Program-made: the position numbers and the translations under genes | Notes under the pieces: model-generated | Database searches by the model: none | Told to the model about the DNA's origin: nothing | Seen by the model: the letters and a program-made list of their open reading frames with translations, nothing else | Part shown: in pieces, positions 8,291 to 17,156 of the stretch | Numbering within the stretch: the stretch's first letter is position 1 | Layout: each line of letters opens with the position of its first letter | From: Hyphomicrobiales bacterium | Lineage (GTDB): Bacteria; Pseudomonadota; Alphaproteobacteria; Rhizobiales; Xanthobacteraceae | Reading direction: 5' to 3' | NCBI GenBank assembly: GCA_017305715.1 | Contig: JAFKKG010000025.1 | Location: 62,001 to 126,000 of the forward strand | Length of the DNA: 64,000 bases

Positions 8291-9076
8291 TCAAACCGGC
8301 CGTCCCGTGTACGGCATCGACGCCGTCAGGCCGCCGTCGACCGGGATCGCCTGGCCGTTGACGTAGGACGCGTCGTCGCTGGCGAGGAACAGTCCCATTG
8401 CCGCGAGTTCGTGCGGCTGGCCGGGGCGCTTCAAGGGATTGAGCTGGCCGATCTTATCGGACGTACCGCGCTCCTTGGCGCGATCGAACACCGGTTTGGT
8501 CATGCCGGTTTCGATCAGGCCCGGACACACCGCGTTGATGCGCACGCCGGTGCCGGACAGCGAATAGGCCGTGGTCTGCACCAGGCTGATGACGCCGGCC
8601 TTGCTCGCGCCGTAGGGATGTCCGCTGGCGCCGGCCTTGAGGCCCGCGACCGATGCGGTGCAGACGATCGAGCCCGACTTCTGCCTGATCATGTGCGGCA
8701 TCGAATGCTTGATCGCAAGGAACGGTCCGATCAAATTGACGCGCAGCACTTCCTGCCAGTGCTCGACGGTCTGTTCGGGGATCGGAACCAGCCCGCCGCT
8801 GACGCCGGCATTGGCCCAGATCGCATCGAGCTTGCCGTACTTCGACACCGCCTTGTCGATGAAAGCCTTCACGTCCGATTCCGAACCCGCATCGGCCATC
8901 ACGGCTTCGACGATACCGCCGGCATCGCTGACGAGCTTTGCGGTTTCCTTCACCGCTTCGGTGCGATCCACCGCGATCAGCTTCGCGCCTTCCCTGGTGA
9001 ACAACAACGAGGCGGCGCGCCCGATGCCGCTTCCTGCGCCGGTGATGATGACAGATTTGCCTTCGAGGCGGCCCAT
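8291..9076 (-). CDS. Short-chain dehydrogenase/reductase (SDR)
   Basis: A 261-residue classical SDR of the NAD(P)-dependent oxidoreductase superfamily. The cofactor motif TGAGSGIG lies near residues 13-20, and an acidic residue after beta-2 (AVDRT) suggests NAD over NADP. ANAG, the catalytic Ser region (CTASVAGLK), the YGASK catalytic pair, a PGLIETGM loop and the C-terminal GQAIPVDGG strand follow in order. The start is the ATG at 9076, preceded by an AGGGAGAG ribosome site; an upstream in-frame extension has poor codon use. It is divergent from the histidine phosphatase gene. Substrate unknown. Confidence 0.93.
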   Translation of the reverse strand: MGRLEGKSVIITGAGSGIGRAASLLFTREGAKLIAVDRTEAVKETAKLVSDAGGIVEAVMADAGSESDVKAFIDKAVSKYGKLDAIWANAGVSGGLVPIPEQTVEHWQEVLRVNLIGPFLAIKHSMPHMIRQKSGSIVCTASVAGLKAGASGHPYGASKAGVISLVQTTAYSLSGTGVRINAVCPGLIETGMTKPVFDRAKERGTSDKIGQLNPLKRPGQPHELAAMGLFLASDDASYVNGQAIPVDGGLTASMPYTGRPV

Positions 9077-9214
9077 GAGTTTCTCTCCCTGAACTGTTGC
9101 GCGGTAAGCTTGCCGCCATGCGGAATTCAAACAAGATTTCAAACGCTGAAGTCACTTGAGACGTTGCGTGCTCTGACGTACAGCGACAGCGAACAGTATT
9201 GAAGGGTTTTAGCG

Positions 9215-9943
9215 ATGTCCAATGCCGACCAATCGGTAGCCGCTCCGAAGGCAGGGGTGGTGACCACACGCTGGTGGTGGGTGCGGCACGCGCCGGTTCG
9301 CGAGGACGGCGGCTGCATTTATGGGCAGAAGGATCTGGGCTGCGACACCAGCGATCGCGTGGTGTTCGAGGCGGTCGGGAAAATCCTGCCGCGGGGCGCG
9401 GTCTGGTATGCAAGCAACCTGAAGCGCACGCATCAGACCGCGGATGCGATCTGGGCCGCCGGATTTCCCCGGCCCGCCGATATGCCGCACATCAAGGACT
9501 TTGCCGAACAGCATCTCGGCGAATGGCAGGGCATGAATCGCGCGGCGTTTCTGGCAAGCCGTCCGGCCGGTTCTCATTGGTTCGCGGCGATCGACGAACC
9601 CGCACCCGGCGGCGAGAGTTTTATGGATCTCTACAATCGCGTCTGCGGCGCGATCGCGCGCATCACGCAGGAGCAGGCGGGCAGGGACGTGATCGCCGTG
9701 ACCCATGGCGGAACGATCAAGGCCGCGGTCGGTCTTGCGCTCGGCGGCCTGCCCGAAAAAGGGCTCGCCTTCGACATCGACAATTGCTCGGTGACGCGGC
9801 TCGACCATATCGCGAGCGGAAGCCATGCGAACTGGCGGCTGCCGATGGTCAACCAGCAGCCATGGATCGCCGATGCCTCGCACAATGCGATGCATCAGCC
9901 GGCGGGCCCGGAGGTCGTGCCGCCTGCAACGAAGCTGGCTTGA
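9215..9943 (+). CDS. Histidine phosphatase family protein
   Basis: A 242-residue protein of the phosphoglycerate-mutase-like histidine phosphatase superfamily. The catalytic phosphohistidine motif is RHA rather than RHG (WVRHAPV, residues 23-28), with the conserved second arginine in NLKRTHQTA, the acid/base glutamate region EQHLGEWQG, PGGESF and the second catalytic histidine in VTHGGTIKA. RHA versions are common in alpha-ribazole-phosphatase-like and SixA-like members, so a small-molecule phosphatase is more likely than a glycolytic mutase. The substrate cannot be assigned. It has its own 138-base upstream region shared with the divergent SDR, and a REP-like element lies just after its stop. 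Confidence 0.9.
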   Translation: MSNADQSVAAPKAGVVTTRWWWVRHAPVREDGGCIYGQKDLGCDTSDRVVFEAVGKILPRGAVWYASNLKRTHQTADAIWAAGFPRPADMPHIKDFAEQHLGEWQGMNRAAFLASRPAGSHWFAAIDEPAPGGESFMDLYNRVCGAIARITQEQAGRDVIAVTHGGTIKAAVGLALGGLPEKGLAFDIDNCSVTRLDHIASGSHANWRLPMVNQQPWIADASHNAMHQPAGPEVVPPATKLA

Positions 9944-9946
9944 ACG

Positions 9947-9986
9947 GTCATTCCGGGTTCGATGCTTCGCATCGCCCCGGAATGAC
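9947..9986. repeat. REP-like element
   Basis: GTCATTCCGGG at 9947-9957 pairs with CCCGGAATGAC at 9976-9986. An inner CGATGC/GCATCG hairpin sits at 9960-9974. The element begins four bases after the phosphatase stop and may act as a transcript end. Confidence 0.75.
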
Positions 9987-10043
9987 ATTAAGTTTGAAAA
10001 ACCAAAACCGGCCGACCGCCGGACCAACATCTGGGAGAGAGAC

Positions 10044-10811
10044 ATGAGCTTGTTCGATATGAAGGGCAAAGTCGCCGTCATCACCGGCTCCACGCGCGGC
10101 ATCGGCAAAGCCATTGCCGAGCGGATGGCCGAGCACGGCGCCAAGGTCGTGATCTCCTCGCGCAAGCAGGACGTCTGCGACCAGGTCACCAAGGAGATCA
10201 ACGACAAGTTCGGCAAGGGCACGGCGGTCGCGATCGCCGCCAACATTTCCAGCAAGGAAAACCTGCAGAACCTGGTCGATGAATCCAACCGCGCGTTCGG
10301 CAAGATCGACGTGCTGGTCTGCAACGCCGCGTCCAATCCTTACTATGGCCCGCTCGGCGGCATCTCCGACGACCAGTTCCGCAAGATTCTGGACAACAAC
10401 ATCGTCGCCAACAACTGGCTGATCTCGATGGTGGTGCCGCAGATGATCGAGCGCAAGGACGGCTCGATCATCATCGTGTCCTCGATCGGCGGCCTGAAGG
10501 GATCGACCGTGCTCGGCGCCTACGCGATTTCGAAAGCCGCCGACATGCAGCTCGCGCGCAACCTCGCCTGCGAATACGGCAAGCACAACATCCGCGTGAA
10601 CTGCATCGCGCCCGGCCTGATCAAGACCGATTTCGCCAAGGCGCTCTGGGACAATCCGGAGACTCTGAAGGCCTCGACCGCGCGGTCGCCGCTGCTGCGC
10701 ATCGGCGTTCCCGACGAAATCGCCGGCGCTGCCGTGATGATGGGATCGCGGGCCGGCGACTTCATGACCGGCCAGACCATCGTGATCGACGGTGGGGCGA
10801 CGATCAGTTGA
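10044..10811 (+). CDS. Short-chain dehydrogenase/reductase (SDR)
   Basis: A 255-residue classical SDR. TGSTRGIG is the cofactor loop near the N-terminus, SSRK after beta-2 suggests NADP preference, CNAAS replaces the usual NNAG, and the SSIGG serine, YAISK catalytic pair, PGLIKTDF loop and GQTIVIDGG C-terminus are all present. The start ATG at 10044 follows GGGAGAGAGAC. It is unrelated in close sequence to the SDR at 8291-9076, so the two are not a recent duplication. The reaction is an NAD(P)-dependent alcohol/ketone interconversion; the substrate is unknown. Confidence 0.93.
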   Translation: MSLFDMKGKVAVITGSTRGIGKAIAERMAEHGAKVVISSRKQDVCDQVTKEINDKFGKGTAVAIAANISSKENLQNLVDESNRAFGKIDVLVCNAASNPYYGPLGGISDDQFRKILDNNIVANNWLISMVVPQMIERKDGSIIIVSSIGGLKGSTVLGAYAISKAADMQLARNLACEYGKHNIRVNCIAPGLIKTDFAKALWDNPETLKASTARSPLLRIGVPDEIAGAAVMMGSRAGDFMTGQTIVIDGGATIS

Positions 10812-10820
10812 CGCTATCTC

Positions 10821-10846
10821 GTCGTCCCGGCCTTCGCCGGGACGAC
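10821..10846. repeat. REP-like palindrome between convergent genes
   Basis: GTCGTCCCGGC at 10821-10831 and GCCGGGACGAC at 10836-10846 form an 11-bp stem with a CTTC loop. It lies between convergent stops at 10811 and 10867, where it could end both transcripts, although there is no T-run. Confidence 0.75.
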
Positions 10847-10866
10847 ACCGTTGCTTGCGCGCAACG

Positions 10867-12090
10867 TCACACGACCGCCGCGTACACCAGATTCCGCAGC
10901 ATGGTGCGGATGTATTCGCGCTGGCCCGGGCCCTGCATCATGAATACCGCGATCAGGTCCTCCTTCGGGTCGATCCAGAAGAAGGTCCCGGCCATGCCGC
11001 TCCAGAAGAAGTTGCCGCGCGAGCCCGGGAATGGCGCCATGCCGTCATGGGTGCGGACGGCGAAGCCGAGGCCAAAGCCGTGGCCGGCCGGCATCAGGGG
11101 CGAGTTGACCTTGACGGACGGGGCGAGGTGATCGGACGCCATCAGTTCCAGCGTCTTGCGGCCGATGATCCTGACGCCGTCCAGCGTGCCGCCACCCAGC
11201 AGCATCTGGCTGAAGCGGGCGTAGTCCATCGTGGTCGACACCAGTCCGCCGCCGCCGGATTCCATTACCGGCTTCTCGAGCATGTTGAAGAGTTGCACCT
11301 TGTCGCCGGTCCAGGGATCGGTCGGGAACGCCTCGGCCAGCCGGCCGGCGTTCTCCTCGCCGGTGTGGAAGGCGGTCTCGGCCATCTGCAACGGCGCCAG
11401 GATGCGTTCGGTGAGGAAGGCGCCGAGCGACTGGCCGGAAATCACTTCGATGATGCGGCCGAGGATGTCGGTGGAGCGGCTGTAATTCCATTCCGCGCCG
11501 GGCTGGCAGATCAGCGGCATGCTGGCGACCAACGCCGCATGCTCGGCGTTGGTGATCTTGCGGCTGCGCAGCCGCGATTGCTGATAGAGCTGTTGCACCA
11601 GGCCGTTGCCGGTGTGGTCGTAAGTGATACCTGACGTGTGCCGCAGCAGGTCCTGCACCGTCATCGGGCGCTGCGCAGGCACCAGATCGAGCTTGCCGTT
11701 GTTCTCGACGCCGACCTTCTGGCCGGCGAATTCCGGAATGAACTTGGCGACGGGATCGCTGAGCAGGAAGTGGCCGTCCTCGATCAGCATCATGATGCCG
11801 ACCGAGACGATCGGTTTGGTCATCGAAAAAATGCGGAAAATGCTGTCCTGCGCCATGGGTGAGGAGGAGGCGGGGGCCTGCCGGCCGATGGCGTCGAACC
11901 AGCCGATCTGGCCGCGGCGGGCCACCAGCACGGTCGCGCCCGGCAAAGTTCCCTTGTCGACCTCGCGCTTGAAGGCGTCCGACATCCGTTGCAGGCGGGC
12001 GGCGGACAACCCGATCTGTTCGGGTTTCGCGTGGGGGAGGGACGGGGTCTGCGGGACGCTTGCGGGTTTGGGGGCGGTCTGGGCGTTCAT
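10867..12090 (-). CDS. Beta-lactamase-fold serine hydrolase (class C / EstB-like)
   Basis: A 407-residue serine hydrolase of the beta-lactamase/penicillin-binding-protein-like family. The nucleophile motif is SMTK (FRIFSMTKPIVSVG), the second motif is a Tyr in EWNYSRSTDILG, and the third-motif region is HGFGLGFAV. Family landmarks DSIFRIFS, LLRHTSGITYD and LLGGGTLDGVRI are present. No signal peptide is apparent; the N-terminus is Pro/Ala-rich. EstB-like esterases and D-aminopeptidases share these motifs, so an esterase or amidase role is more likely than antibiotic hydrolysis. The start ATG at 12090 has a GGGAGAG ribosome site. A longer reading upstream would cross the tRNA gene and is rejected. 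Confidence 0.9.
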   Translation of the reverse strand: MNAQTAPKPASVPQTPSLPHAKPEQIGLSAARLQRMSDAFKREVDKGTLPGATVLVARRGQIGWFDAIGRQAPASSSPMAQDSIFRIFSMTKPIVSVGIMMLIEDGHFLLSDPVAKFIPEFAGQKVGVENNGKLDLVPAQRPMTVQDLLRHTSGITYDHTGNGLVQQLYQQSRLRSRKITNAEHAALVASMPLICQPGAEWNYSRSTDILGRIIEVISGQSLGAFLTERILAPLQMAETAFHTGEENAGRLAEAFPTDPWTGDKVQLFNMLEKPVMESGGGGLVSTTMDYARFSQMLLGGGTLDGVRIIGRKTLELMASDHLAPSVKVNSPLMPAGHGFGLGFAVRTHDGMAPFPGSRGNFFWSGMAGTFFWIDPKEDLIAVFMMQGPGQREYIRTMLRNLVYAAVV

Positions 12091-12264
12091 GGTCTCTCCC
12101 GATGCTCTTGTTGTTATGGCAGGAAAGCAAGTTTGGCGCAGAAGCCTTGACTTGAACAGGCCGGTTACCGATTTCCAGAGGACCGCGCGCGGCTTCGCCC
12201 TTGCAATCGGGGCATCGCCTATGCTTGAAACGGGCCGAAACCGGCGGCGACGCATGGTTTGCGT

Positions 12265-12340
12265 AGGGGTGTAGCTCAGTTGGTAGAGTACCGGTCTCCA
12301 AAACCGGTTGTCGCAGGTTCGAGCCCTGCCGCCCCTGCCA
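12265..12340 (+). tRNA. trpT: tRNA-Trp (CCA anticodon)
   Basis: A 76-base cloverleaf. The acceptor stem AGGGGTG pairs with CGCCCCT, the D arm has AGCTCAGTTGGTAGAG, the anticodon loop reads TCTCCAAAA with anticodon CCA, and the T arm has GGTTCGAGCCC. The 3' CCA is encoded at 12338-12340. Its place upstream of secE-nusG is the usual one in bacteria. Confidence 0.97.
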
Positions 12341-12365
12341 GTTAAATCAAAGACTTGGCTGATAT

Positions 12366-12560
12366 CTAACCGAAGAACGCGACGACGACCGCCATGTCCG
12401 AGGTTGCGGGCGCATCGCCGCGCAGACTGGCGTCGATCACCCGCCGGCAGGCCTCCACCGTGATGGTATCGCCGAGGTCGTTGGCGGCTTCGAGAACGGC
12501 CCAGGCCGTCTCCCCCGAAGCGCTCTCCTGGCCGGATTGGTCGTGCGGCGCCATCGTCAT
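12366..12560 (-). CDS. Small hypothetical protein (64 aa)
   Basis: MTMAPHDQSGQESASGETAW and onward, an acidic 64-residue protein with a helical middle (ACRRVIDASLRG) and a hydrophobic end (MAVVVAFFG). Nearly every codon ends in G or C, including those specifying non-GC-forced residues, so it is very likely translated. I do not recognise a family. It ends 26 bases from the tRNA-Trp gene and is convergent with it, and it is divergent from secE. A second ATG at 12554 is an alternative start. Confidence 0.65.
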   Translation of the reverse strand: MTMAPHDQSGQESASGETAWAVLEAANDLGDTITVEACRRVIDASLRGDAPATSDMAVVVAFFG

Positions 12561-12925
12561 TCCGTGTTCGGTCGATCGGACGATGAGGATGCAGGGGAAC
12601 TTTTAAGATCCCGGCCCCCGGCTCGCTTGGATTTGAGGCAAGTCCCGCACCAGGGCTTAACCACTTGGGCCGGGCAGGATCCGGCCTCCAGGGCGGGCTC
12701 GGCAGCCGGCGCGCCGGCCGCCCGTATCTTGACGTTTCGCCCAACTCACAGTAGATACCCGCCACCTGCTGCCGGCCCGTTAGACGGATATCCGGCGCGG
12801 CTTTGAATTCCCCCGAACAATCGAGCCCGCTTGGCGGCTCATCCTTCGAGAGAGGGCTGGGCGCTAGAGGGCTGTTCGGATTCACCTAAATTTGCATTCG
12901 TCTCACCAAGGACGCGGACACAACG
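12561..12925. other. Intergenic region upstream of secE
   Basis: About 365 bases without a credible gene. It contains the candidate secE-nusG promoter at 12729-12757, leaving a leader of roughly 160 bases before the secE ATG. A GGGCCGG/CCGGCCT-rich stretch around 12668-12722 could fold but gives no clean terminator. Confidence 0.55.
12729..12757 (+). promoter_or_regulatory. Candidate housekeeping promoter for secE-nusG
   Basis: TTGACG at 12729-12734, a 17-base spacer and TAGATA at 12752-12757 fit a sigma-70-type promoter. The same TTGAC(G/T) element precedes rpsL and rpsM. Confidence 0.6.
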
Positions 12926-13117
12926 ATGGCTTTCAGCCCGTTCAAATTCCTGCAGGAAGTGCGCTCGGAGACCGCCAAGGTCACCTGGCCGACCCGTCGC
13001 GAGACGACGATCACCACGATCATGGTGTTCATAATGGTTGCGTTGGCGTCGATCTTCTTCTTCGCCGCGGATCAGGTCATCCGTTACCTCGTCACCTTCT
13101 TGCTCGGCGTGCGCTGA
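12926..13117 (+). CDS. secE: Protein translocase subunit SecE
   Basis: A 63-residue single-membrane-span SecE of the short form typical outside the gamma-proteobacteria. The cytoplasmic amphipathic helix (FLQEVRSETAKVTWPTRRET) carries the conserved KVTWP motif, followed by one membrane segment (IMVFIMVALASIFFFAADQVI). SecE clamps SecY in the translocon; secY itself is at 49505-50836. The stop overlaps the nusG start by one base (TGATG), so the two are translationally coupled. The start ATG is the only sensible one. Confidence 0.97.
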   Translation: MAFSPFKFLQEVRSETAKVTWPTRRETTITTIMVFIMVALASIFFFAADQVIRYLVTFLLGVR

Positions 13118-13668
13118 TGAGCACCGGAACCCAAACCATGGACAAGCGCTGGTATATCGTCCACGCCTACTCGAATTTCGAGAAGAAGGTCTCCGAATCG
13201 ATCCGCGAGCAGGCCAAGCAGCGCGGGCTCGAAGATTTGTTCGAGCAGGTGCTGGTGCCTGTCGAAAAGGTCACCGAGGTGCGCCGCGGCCGCAAGATCG
13301 ATGCCGAGCGCAAGTTCTTCCCGGGCTACGTGCTGGTGAAGATGAAACTCACCGACGAGGCGTTCCATCTCATCAAGAACACGCCCAAGGTGACCGGCTT
13401 CCTCGGCGCCGAAAACAAGCCGATGCCGATCTCGGAATCGGAAGCGATGCGGATCCTGCACCAGGTGCAGGAGGGCGTCGAGCGTCCGAAGGCGTCGGTG
13501 TCGTTCGAAATCGGCGAGAACGTCCGCGTCGCCGATGGGCCGTTCGCGTCGTTCTCCGGGGTGGTCGAGGAAATCGACGAGGCGCGCTCGCGCGTGAAGG
13601 TCGCGGTGTCGATCTTCGGCCGCGCCACGCCCGTCGAACTGGAATTCGGTCAGGTCGAGAAGGTCTGA
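13117..13668 (+). CDS. nusG: Transcription termination/antitermination factor NusG
   Basis: A 183-residue NusG. The N-terminal NGN domain starts KRWYIVHAYSNFEKKV and contains FFPGYVLVKM. The C-terminal KOW domain (ENVRVADGPFASFSGVVEEID) binds Rho or S10. NusG binds the RNA polymerase clamp and links transcription to translation. The start chosen overlaps the secE stop; an alternative ATG at 13138 (MDKRWYIV) would give the more conserved N-terminus. It sits at its usual position before rplK. Confidence 0.97.
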   Translation: MSTGTQTMDKRWYIVHAYSNFEKKVSESIREQAKQRGLEDLFEQVLVPVEKVTEVRRGRKIDAERKFFPGYVLVKMKLTDEAFHLIKNTPKVTGFLGAENKPMPISESEAMRILHQVQEGVERPKASVSFEIGENVRVADGPFASFSGVVEEIDEARSRVKVAVSIFGRATPVELEFGQVEKV

Positions 13669-13675
13669 TCGCTGT

Positions 13676-13699
13676 CCTCTTCCCGCATGCGGGAAGAGG
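13676..13699. repeat. Perfect 24-base palindrome in the nusG-rplK spacer
   Basis: CCTCTTCCCGC at 13676-13686 is mirrored by GCGGGAAGAGG at 13689-13699 around AT. A stem-loop forms eight bases after the nusG stop. No T-run follows, so it is more likely an RNA processing or pausing hairpin, or a REP-like insertion, than a terminator. Confidence 0.7.
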
Positions 13700-13803
13700 G
13701 AAAAGTGCCGTGGGAGGAGATGGATGATCGCCAGTCATCCGTTGAACCGCACCACGGACCTGTGAAGCTTCCGGATGATCCGGGGCAACATGAGGAGTGA
13801 CGT

Positions 13804-14232
13804 ATGGCAAAGAAAGTGACCGGATACCTGAAATTGCAGGTGCCGGCGGGTGCTGCGAATCCTTCGCCCCCGATCGGTCCCGCGCTTGGTCAGCGCGGTC
13901 TCAACATCATGGAATTCTGCAAGGCGTTCAACGCCCAGACGCAGAAGGAAGAAAAGAACACCCCGATTCCGGTGGTGATCACGATCTATGCGGATCGTTC
14001 GTTCACCTTCGAGATGAAGACCCCGCCGATGTCCTACTTCCTCAAGCAGGCCGCCAAGATCCAGTCCGGTTCGAAAGCCCCGGGCCGCGACAAGGCCGGC
14101 AAGGTGACCAAAGCGCAGGTGCGCGAGATCGCCGAGAAGAAGATGAAGGATCTCAATTGCGATTCCGTCGAGTCGGCCATGAAGATGGTCGAGGGCTCCG
14201 CCCGTTCGATGGGTCTGGAAGTTGCGGGGTAA
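13804..14232 (+). CDS. rplK: 50S ribosomal protein L11
   Basis: 142 residues, the normal length. The N-terminal domain has the proline-rich [13 protein letters not shown] segment that contacts thiostrepton and release factors, and the RNA-binding C-terminal domain has the conserved [12 protein letters not shown] and [11 protein letters not shown] segments. L11 forms the GTPase-associated centre on 23S rRNA together with L10-L7/L12. The rplA start follows after six bases, indicating one transcript with rplA. Confidence 0.98.
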   Translation: MAKKVTGYLKLQVPAGAANPSPPIGPALGQRGLNIMEFCKAFNAQTQKEEKNTPIPVVITIYADRSFTFEMKTPPMSYFLKQAAKIQSGSKAPGRDKAGKVTKAQVREIAEKKMKDLNCDSVESAMKMVEGSARSMGLEVAG

Positions 14233-14238
14233 CGGACC

Positions 14239-14931
<693 letters not shown>

Positions 14932-14959
14932 GGGCTTGCGCGTCAGCTAATGAGATCAG

Positions 14960-14990
14960 GGGCGGAATCGGGTGACCGGTTCCGCCCTTT
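14960..14990 (+). terminator. Terminator hairpin after rplA
   Basis: GGGCGGAATCGG at 14960-14971 pairs along 12 positions (one G-T wobble) with 14976-14987 around a GTGA tetraloop, and TTT follows. It may end or attenuate the L11-L1 transcript before the dehydrogenase gene. Confidence 0.75.
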
Positions 14991-15012
14991 GCGTTGCGAG
15001 GGAAAGAACAAC

Positions 15013-15966
15013 ATGCCCGAGAAAGTCCTGATCTATTCGCGCTTCCCCAAGGCGCTGATGGTGCGGATCGGCGAGCGCTACGAACTGTTCGACGCCGCCG
15101 GCAAGCCGCCGAACCAGAATTTCTCGACCGAACAGCTTTCCGACATTCGCGCGATGATCACGGCAGGCGGCACGCCGCTCCACGCCGATATCATCGATCT
15201 GATGCCGAAGCTCGGGGCCGTCGTTTGCTACGGCACCGGGTATGACGGCGTCGATCTCGCGGCATTGGCAAAGCGCGGGATCGTGCTCGGCCATAGTCCG
15301 GGGGCGAACGCCGCGTCGGTCGCCGACATTGCGATGACGCTGATGCTGGCCGCGACCCGCCGCTTGCTGGTGGCCGATGATTATGTGCGCAGCGGAAGCT
15401 GGGCCGGCGCAAAGCCGTCGCCGATGATGCGTCCGCAGGCCGGCATGCCCGGCCGCAGGATCGGCGTCTACGGCATGGGCGAGATCGGCCGCAAGATCGC
15501 CGCGCGCGCAGCCGCATTCGAGACCGAGGTCGGCTATTTTAGCCGCAGCCGGCACGACGTGCCGTACCAATATTTTCCGACGCTCGATGCGCTGGCCGAA
15601 TGGTGCAGCGTGCTGATGATTGCCGTCCGGGCCGGCAGCGACACCCACCACGCGGTGGATGCCAATATTCTGAAGAAGCTCGGCAAGGATGGCTATGTCG
15701 TCAACATCGCGCGCGGCTCGGTGATCGACCAGCAGGCGCTGATAGCGGCGCTGACCGACCAGACCATCGCCGGGGCCGGCCTCGACGTCTATGCCAAGGA
15801 ACCGCACGCGCCTGACGCACTGACGGCGCTGCCGAACGTCGTGCTGTCCCCGCATCTCGGCGGTCACACCCTGGAATCGCATGTCGCGATGCAGGACTGC
15901 GTGATGGCCAACCTCGAGGCCTATTTCGCAGGCAGGCCCTTGCCTTACGGCGTCAAGCTGGGCTGA
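15013..15966 (+). CDS. D-isomer-specific 2-hydroxyacid dehydrogenase
   Basis: A 317-residue NAD-dependent dehydrogenase of the D-2-hydroxyacid family (glyoxylate/hydroxypyruvate reductase-like). The NAD-binding motif is GVYGMGEIGRKIA, and the catalytic Arg-Glu-His set is seen in NIARGS, KEPHAPD and SPHLGGHT. The substrate loop VCYGTGYDGVDL is in place. The product would reduce a 2-keto acid or oxidise a D-2-hydroxyacid in the cytoplasm. It sits co-directionally between rplA and rplJ, which are normally adjacent, with a terminator before it and 619 bases after it. That suggests an independently expressed passenger gene inserted into the rplKAJL-rpoBC cluster. Confidence 0.92.
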   Translation: MPEKVLIYSRFPKALMVRIGERYELFDAAGKPPNQNFSTEQLSDIRAMITAGGTPLHADIIDLMPKLGAVVCYGTGYDGVDLAALAKRGIVLGHSPGANAASVADIAMTLMLAATRRLLVADDYVRSGSWAGAKPSPMMRPQAGMPGRRIGVYGMGEIGRKIAARAAAFETEVGYFSRSRHDVPYQYFPTLDALAEWCSVLMIAVRAGSDTHHAVDANILKKLGKDGYVVNIARGSVIDQQALIAALTDQTIAGAGLDVYAKEPHAPDALTALPNVVLSPHLGGHTLESHVAMQDCVMANLEAYFAGRPLPYGVKLG

Positions 15967-16585
15967 TCCCAGAGCTATTCGACTTGGCTGCTGCGAGGGC
16001 AGGGTGGAACTCTGCCGGAATGGGGATTTCGGGCGTTATGGCCTCGTATCGCCAAATGCGGCCGCGGCCTGAATTTTGCTCTTGGCAACCCGGGCGAGAC
16101 TCGGTAAACAACGGCTTCCGGGCGTGCTGGCTGTTGCTGGCACGTCTGTGCTCGCATTCCGAAAACCCGATACGGTAGGAGATCATTCCTTTCAGGACAT
16201 CCGCATGGATTGCTCGAAAGGAAGGAAAACCCATCGTCCGGTTGGAGTGCGGCAGGGGGCGTCCGGCTTGCCGGATAACCTCGATCCTGTCCAAGACTGC
16301 AGGCGCTCGCGACGAGATGCAAGTCTCTTCAACGGCTTAATCGCATAGCCTGCACAGACGGGTGAAGACCGGATTTTGCTTTAACGTCGCTTTCCTGCGG
16401 CGTGTGAGCCGATTTGGTTCGAACCTCGACACCCCGCGCCATCTGGTTCGGGAGGGCAGGCTTTTCAATGTCGTCTTGCCCGACGTGTCCGATGGACTGG
16501 TGTCTTGAGGTCAGGTTTTGGGTGAGACGATGGGTGCAACCCGGCGGTCTCGCACGCGAAGGCCGCCAACCGGAGAGAGCTTGCT
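15967..16585. other. Intergenic region and rplJ leader
   Basis: 619 bases with no gene whose codon use fits. The last 60 bases hold the hairpins described at 16532-16567. A promoter for rplJL-rpoBC is expected here, but I cannot pick one with confidence. Confidence 0.55.
16532..16567 (+). promoter_or_regulatory. Candidate L10 leader structure
   Basis: Two hairpins sit just before the rplJ ribosome site: GGGT/ACCC at 16532-16542 and GGCGG/CCGCC at 16543-16567. In many bacteria the L10(L7/L12)4 complex binds the rplJ leader and represses translation. The position fits, but I cannot verify the kink-turn motif by eye. Confidence 0.35.
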
Positions 16586-17104
16586 GTGGAAAGAGCGGCA
16601 AAAAAGGACGCGGTTGAGGCGCTGAACGGGGTTTTCAAGACCACCAGCGTTGCAGTCGTCGCCCACTATTCCGGCCTCACCGTGGCCCAGATGCAGAAGC
16701 TGCGCATGCAGATGAAGCAGGCGGGTGCGTCGGTGAAGGTCTCGAAGAACCGTCTCGCCAAAATTGCTCTTGAAGGCACGGATGTCGTTGCCATCGGTTC
16801 CCTGCTGAAGGGACCGACCGTGATCGCTACTTCAGACGATCCGGTAGCGGCGCCGAAGGTTGCCATCGAATTCGCCAAGACGAACGAGCAGTTCGTCATT
16901 CTCGGCGGCTCGATGGGTAAAACCGTCCTGGATGTCAACGGCGTGAAGGCGCTTGCCTCGCTGCCGTCGCTCGATGAACTGCGCGGAAAGATTGTCGGCC
17001 TCCTGGTGGCGCCGGCGACCAAGATCGCCCAGCTCTCGACTGCGCCCGCGGCCAAGCTCGCGCGCGTCGTCCAGGCCTATGCCTCAAAGAGCGAAGCGGC
17101 CTGA
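16586..17104 (+). CDS. rplJ: 50S ribosomal protein L10
   Basis: 172 residues starting at a GTG with GGAGAG nine bases upstream. Conserved stretches include [28 protein letters not shown] and [10 protein letters not shown]. The C-terminal Ala-rich helix ([21 protein letters not shown]) binds the L7/L12 dimers of the ribosomal stalk. rplL follows after 52 bases. The GTG start may lower initiation and fits autogenous control through the leader. Confidence 0.97.
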   Translation: MERAAKKDAVEALNGVFKTTSVAVVAHYSGLTVAQMQKLRMQMKQAGASVKVSKNRLAKIALEGTDVVAIGSLLKGPTVIATSDDPVAAPKVAIEFAKTNEQFVILGGSMGKTVLDVNGVKALASLPSLDELRGKIVGLLVAPATKIAQLSTAPAAKLARVVQAYASKSEAA

Positions 17105-17156
17105 CCCTTCGCAAATCAAACCTGGTTCGAACCAATACGTTTAAGGAAACAGATCA

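Noticed and set aside
12090-12885. N-terminal extension of the serine hydrolase across the tRNA-Trp gene
   Set aside because: The in-frame reading crosses the tRNA and lacks homology; the ATG at 12090 has a ribosome site and gives a normal length.
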